From Pseudomonadota bacterium (GTDB lineage Bacteria; Desulfobacterota; Desulfobacteria; Desulfobacterales; RPRI01), in contig JAHITX010000100.1 in assembly GCA_018817425.1 (NCBI GenBank), positions 1 through 64,000 of the forward strand: a stretch of 64,000 nucleotides of DNA. The letters are read 5' to 3'. A program made the translations under genes and the position numbers. Below are positions 63,401 to 64,000 of this stretch, one piece after another. Within the stretch, counting starts at the first letter, position 1; the number at the start of each line of letters is the position of its first letter. The notes beneath the pieces are model-generated. The model ran no database searches. It was not told the DNA's origin and saw nothing but the letters and a program-made list of their open reading frames with translations.

Positions 63401-64000
63401 ACTTGAAACAAGAATTGAAGCTTTTATTGATATTATAAATTCATACAGGCAGCTATTATCCGGAAATAAAATATCTGTAAGAAAAAACGGCTTTAAGCCT
63501 GCAAGAGTTGCCCTGAATAATGGGGTTACAAAAGTAATTACCTCAAACGGCAGAGAGCTTTCCATGACCGATCCTAATGTTAAAGTACTTCTGCCTTCAA
63601 TGGGAAGAATTCCTACCGAATCGCTTGCTGCAGTATTTCGCGCAAACGGGTTTAACGCAGAAGCACATCCTCCTTCAGATATGGCAATTCTGAAACTCGG
63701 TCGTGCCAATACTTCATGCAAGGAATGTCTGCCGTTACAATTAACAACCGGAACTTTGCTGAATTATATCAATAACGGGAAACAAAACGGTGAGGTTCTT
63801 GTCTATTTCATGCCTACTTCCTGCGGACCTTGCAGGTTCGGGCAGTATCATATTTTTATGGAGGATCTTATAAAAAGGTTGGAAATCCCTGATGTAGCCA
63901 TGCTTTCCCTGTCATCTGAGAACGGCTACTGCGGGATGGGAAATGGTTTTCAAAAAAAAGGGTGGTGGGCGGTTGTAATCTCCGATGTTATGGAAGATGT
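60444..64000 (+). CDS. 2-hydroxyacyl-CoA dehydratase activase-type protein (BadF/BcrA, DUF2229), truncated by window end
   Basis: The frame opens at 60444 after GAGGTGATCGG and is still open at 64000 (1185 codons). It contains two ASKHA-type activase domains: a first one starting LGLCLGASTISAVGVEF with GTGEFFLQQL and a cysteine motif GRCSVFCKSDCTHA, and a second starting LGLDVGSTTTKAVLL with GTGSFLEESA and FNDQCAAF. A DUF2229-like region and the start of an HgdB/C-like domain (PTSCGPCRFGQY) follow. Such proteins couple ATP hydrolysis to one-electron transfer onto acyl-CoA dehydratases or benzoyl-CoA reductases. The full size of such proteins is about 1400 residues. Confidence 0.88.
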   Translation, partial: MYMQSGKEKYQADKIRSLGLCLGASTISAVGVEFVQCAESTAPDSFIKSDIIDYITLPHEGNPRQTLLSVFEKLGSSFDRICSTGRRFHKLLNLSKISEPEAVEYAYRYVKPPEIECSAIVSAGGESFMIYVLNREGRISNVITGNKCASGTGEFFLQQLRRMNVSVEEAAGFAESEDPYHVSGRCSVFCKSDCTHATNKGIPKSKVTSGLCKMMASKILELLKKVKKENIMITGGTAQNKMMIDFLRKEISGLIIPKEAPYFEALGAALWGLEHETIAFAGADSLFKSELTSFEILSPLKEFEDLVEFKSMPKCDVKAGDICTLGLDVGSTTTKAVLLRNSDDSILESVYLRTSGDPVGASRKCYDYILKAVSEKTPLSGITIEGLGVCGSGRQIAGLHALTDGIINEIIAHATAAVYFDPKVDTIFEIGGQDAKYTYIVNSVPSDYAMNEACSAGTGSFLEESAFETLGIKMEDISDIALKGVMPPNFNDQCAAFISSDIKNAIHEGLQQEDIVAGLVYSICMNYSNRVKGNRPVGGKVFMQGGVCYNHAVPLAMAALTGKSIIVPPEPGLMGAFGAALEIKKRIEKGLLEKKYFDLEVLAGREVNYGKSFTCHGVKNDCDRRCNIAIIELEDNKYPFGGACNHYYNLRNNIKSSDENFDFVRIRQKLVFEKYAASRQNIPAGGFKGRVGINRSFLVNTYYPLYSNFFAGLGFETVLPDIPSQEGIDQKGAAFCYPVELAHGFFWSMISGEDIPEYIFLPHFKAVPALNGNQNSQVCPVVQGETFYLQTAFKDRLDYIKKKGTKIFNPLIDLGKGIESAKRPLFETAKKMGFGKKATQKAFAAALYAQKKCFEEMKTIGNQALKELEKDPNKFGVVIFGRPYNGFCEEAHMGIPRKLASRGILVLPFDFLDFNDEKSRPNMYWGIGEMLIKAGNFVKSHPQLFGTFITNFSCGPDSFLIGYFRDIMGLKPSLTLELDSHTADAGLETRIEAFIDIINSYRQLLSGNKISVRKNGFKPARVALNNGVTKVITSNGRELSMTDPNVKVLLPSMGRIPTESLAAVFRANGFNAEAHPPSDMAILKLGRANTSCKECLPLQLTTGTLLNYINNGKQNGEVLVYFMPTSCGPCRFGQYHIFMEDLIKRLEIPDVAMLSLSSENGYCGMGNGFQKKGWWAVVISDVMED

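Noticed and set aside
1-64000. tRNA or rRNA genes, CRISPR arrays, cobalamin riboswitch near cbiM, selenocysteine readthrough in the redox cluster
   Set aside because: I looked for tRNA-type T-loops, regularly spaced repeats, a B12-box-like element in the nik/porin leader and conserved sequence after UGA stops and saw none. A structured-RNA search could still find something I missed.

Overview
The window is about 64 kb of AT-rich DNA from a Gram-negative (outer-membrane) bacterium. Several traits point to an anaerobic member of the Desulfobacterota (class Desulfobacteria): BcrA/HgdC-type acyl-CoA activase, HdrD-like CCG-domain iron-sulfur protein, DsrE-like protein, the DUF4416-YicC-RemA-Gmk gene order and an intergenic repeat type I associate with that group. 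This placement is inference from gene content; there is no rRNA or tRNA gene in the window to anchor it.

Layout. 1-2.46 kb is an accessory patch: the tail of an IS66-like transposase, two translationally coupled genes with polyproline tracts, a bulged hairpin, a zinc-finger/HNH-like gene that seems to have lost its start codon, and an N-terminal remnant of glycogen phosphorylase. 2.46-9.95 kb is a lipid-type locus on the + strand: START-domain protein, DUF3109 protein, CDP-alcohol phosphotransferase with a variant active-site motif, CdsA-like cytidylyltransferase, PlsC, an NAD-binding DUF2867 protein and a PlsC/alpha-beta-hydrolase fusion. 10.2-13.96 kb is a compact redox-membrane cluster: DsrE-like protein, a fusion of an HdrD-like Fe-S protein with a VTT (TVP38) membrane domain, a second VTT-like protein and a YdjY-like cysteine protein. 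I consider this the best candidate for an undescribed system here.

14.1-32.5 kb is mostly housekeeping: TrmN6, DciA, Trm112, DUF4416, YicC, RemA-like, Gmk, YhcH, Hsp33, MscS, a formate/nitrite channel, an MBL hydrolase, a nitroreductase, an acyl-CoA ligase and a TamA-like/TamB pair. 32.5-35.3 kb is gene-poor: two small lipoproteins, a perfect 17-bp hairpin, a decayed coding region, an ISNCY-like transposase remnant and one copy of a 142-bp inverted-repeat element whose second copy lies near 45.2 kb. 35.3-42.3 kb holds the type IV pilus operon pilMNOPQ, led by a small XRE regulator and faced by a TPR lipoprotein gene. 42.3-49.3 kb holds thrC, serS, 5-formyl-THF cyclo-ligase and a solitary recC.

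49.4-58.9 kb is a metal-uptake island: an ECF-type nickel/cobalt importer (NikK/NikL-like proteins, CbiM, CbiQ and a double CbiO with a 23-histidine tail) together with an outer-membrane porin, next to znuACB and a divergent Fur/Zur-family regulator with strong palindromic operators between them. The window ends with a class I/II aminotransferase and the first 1185 codons of a large 2-hydroxyacyl-CoA dehydratase activase-type protein.
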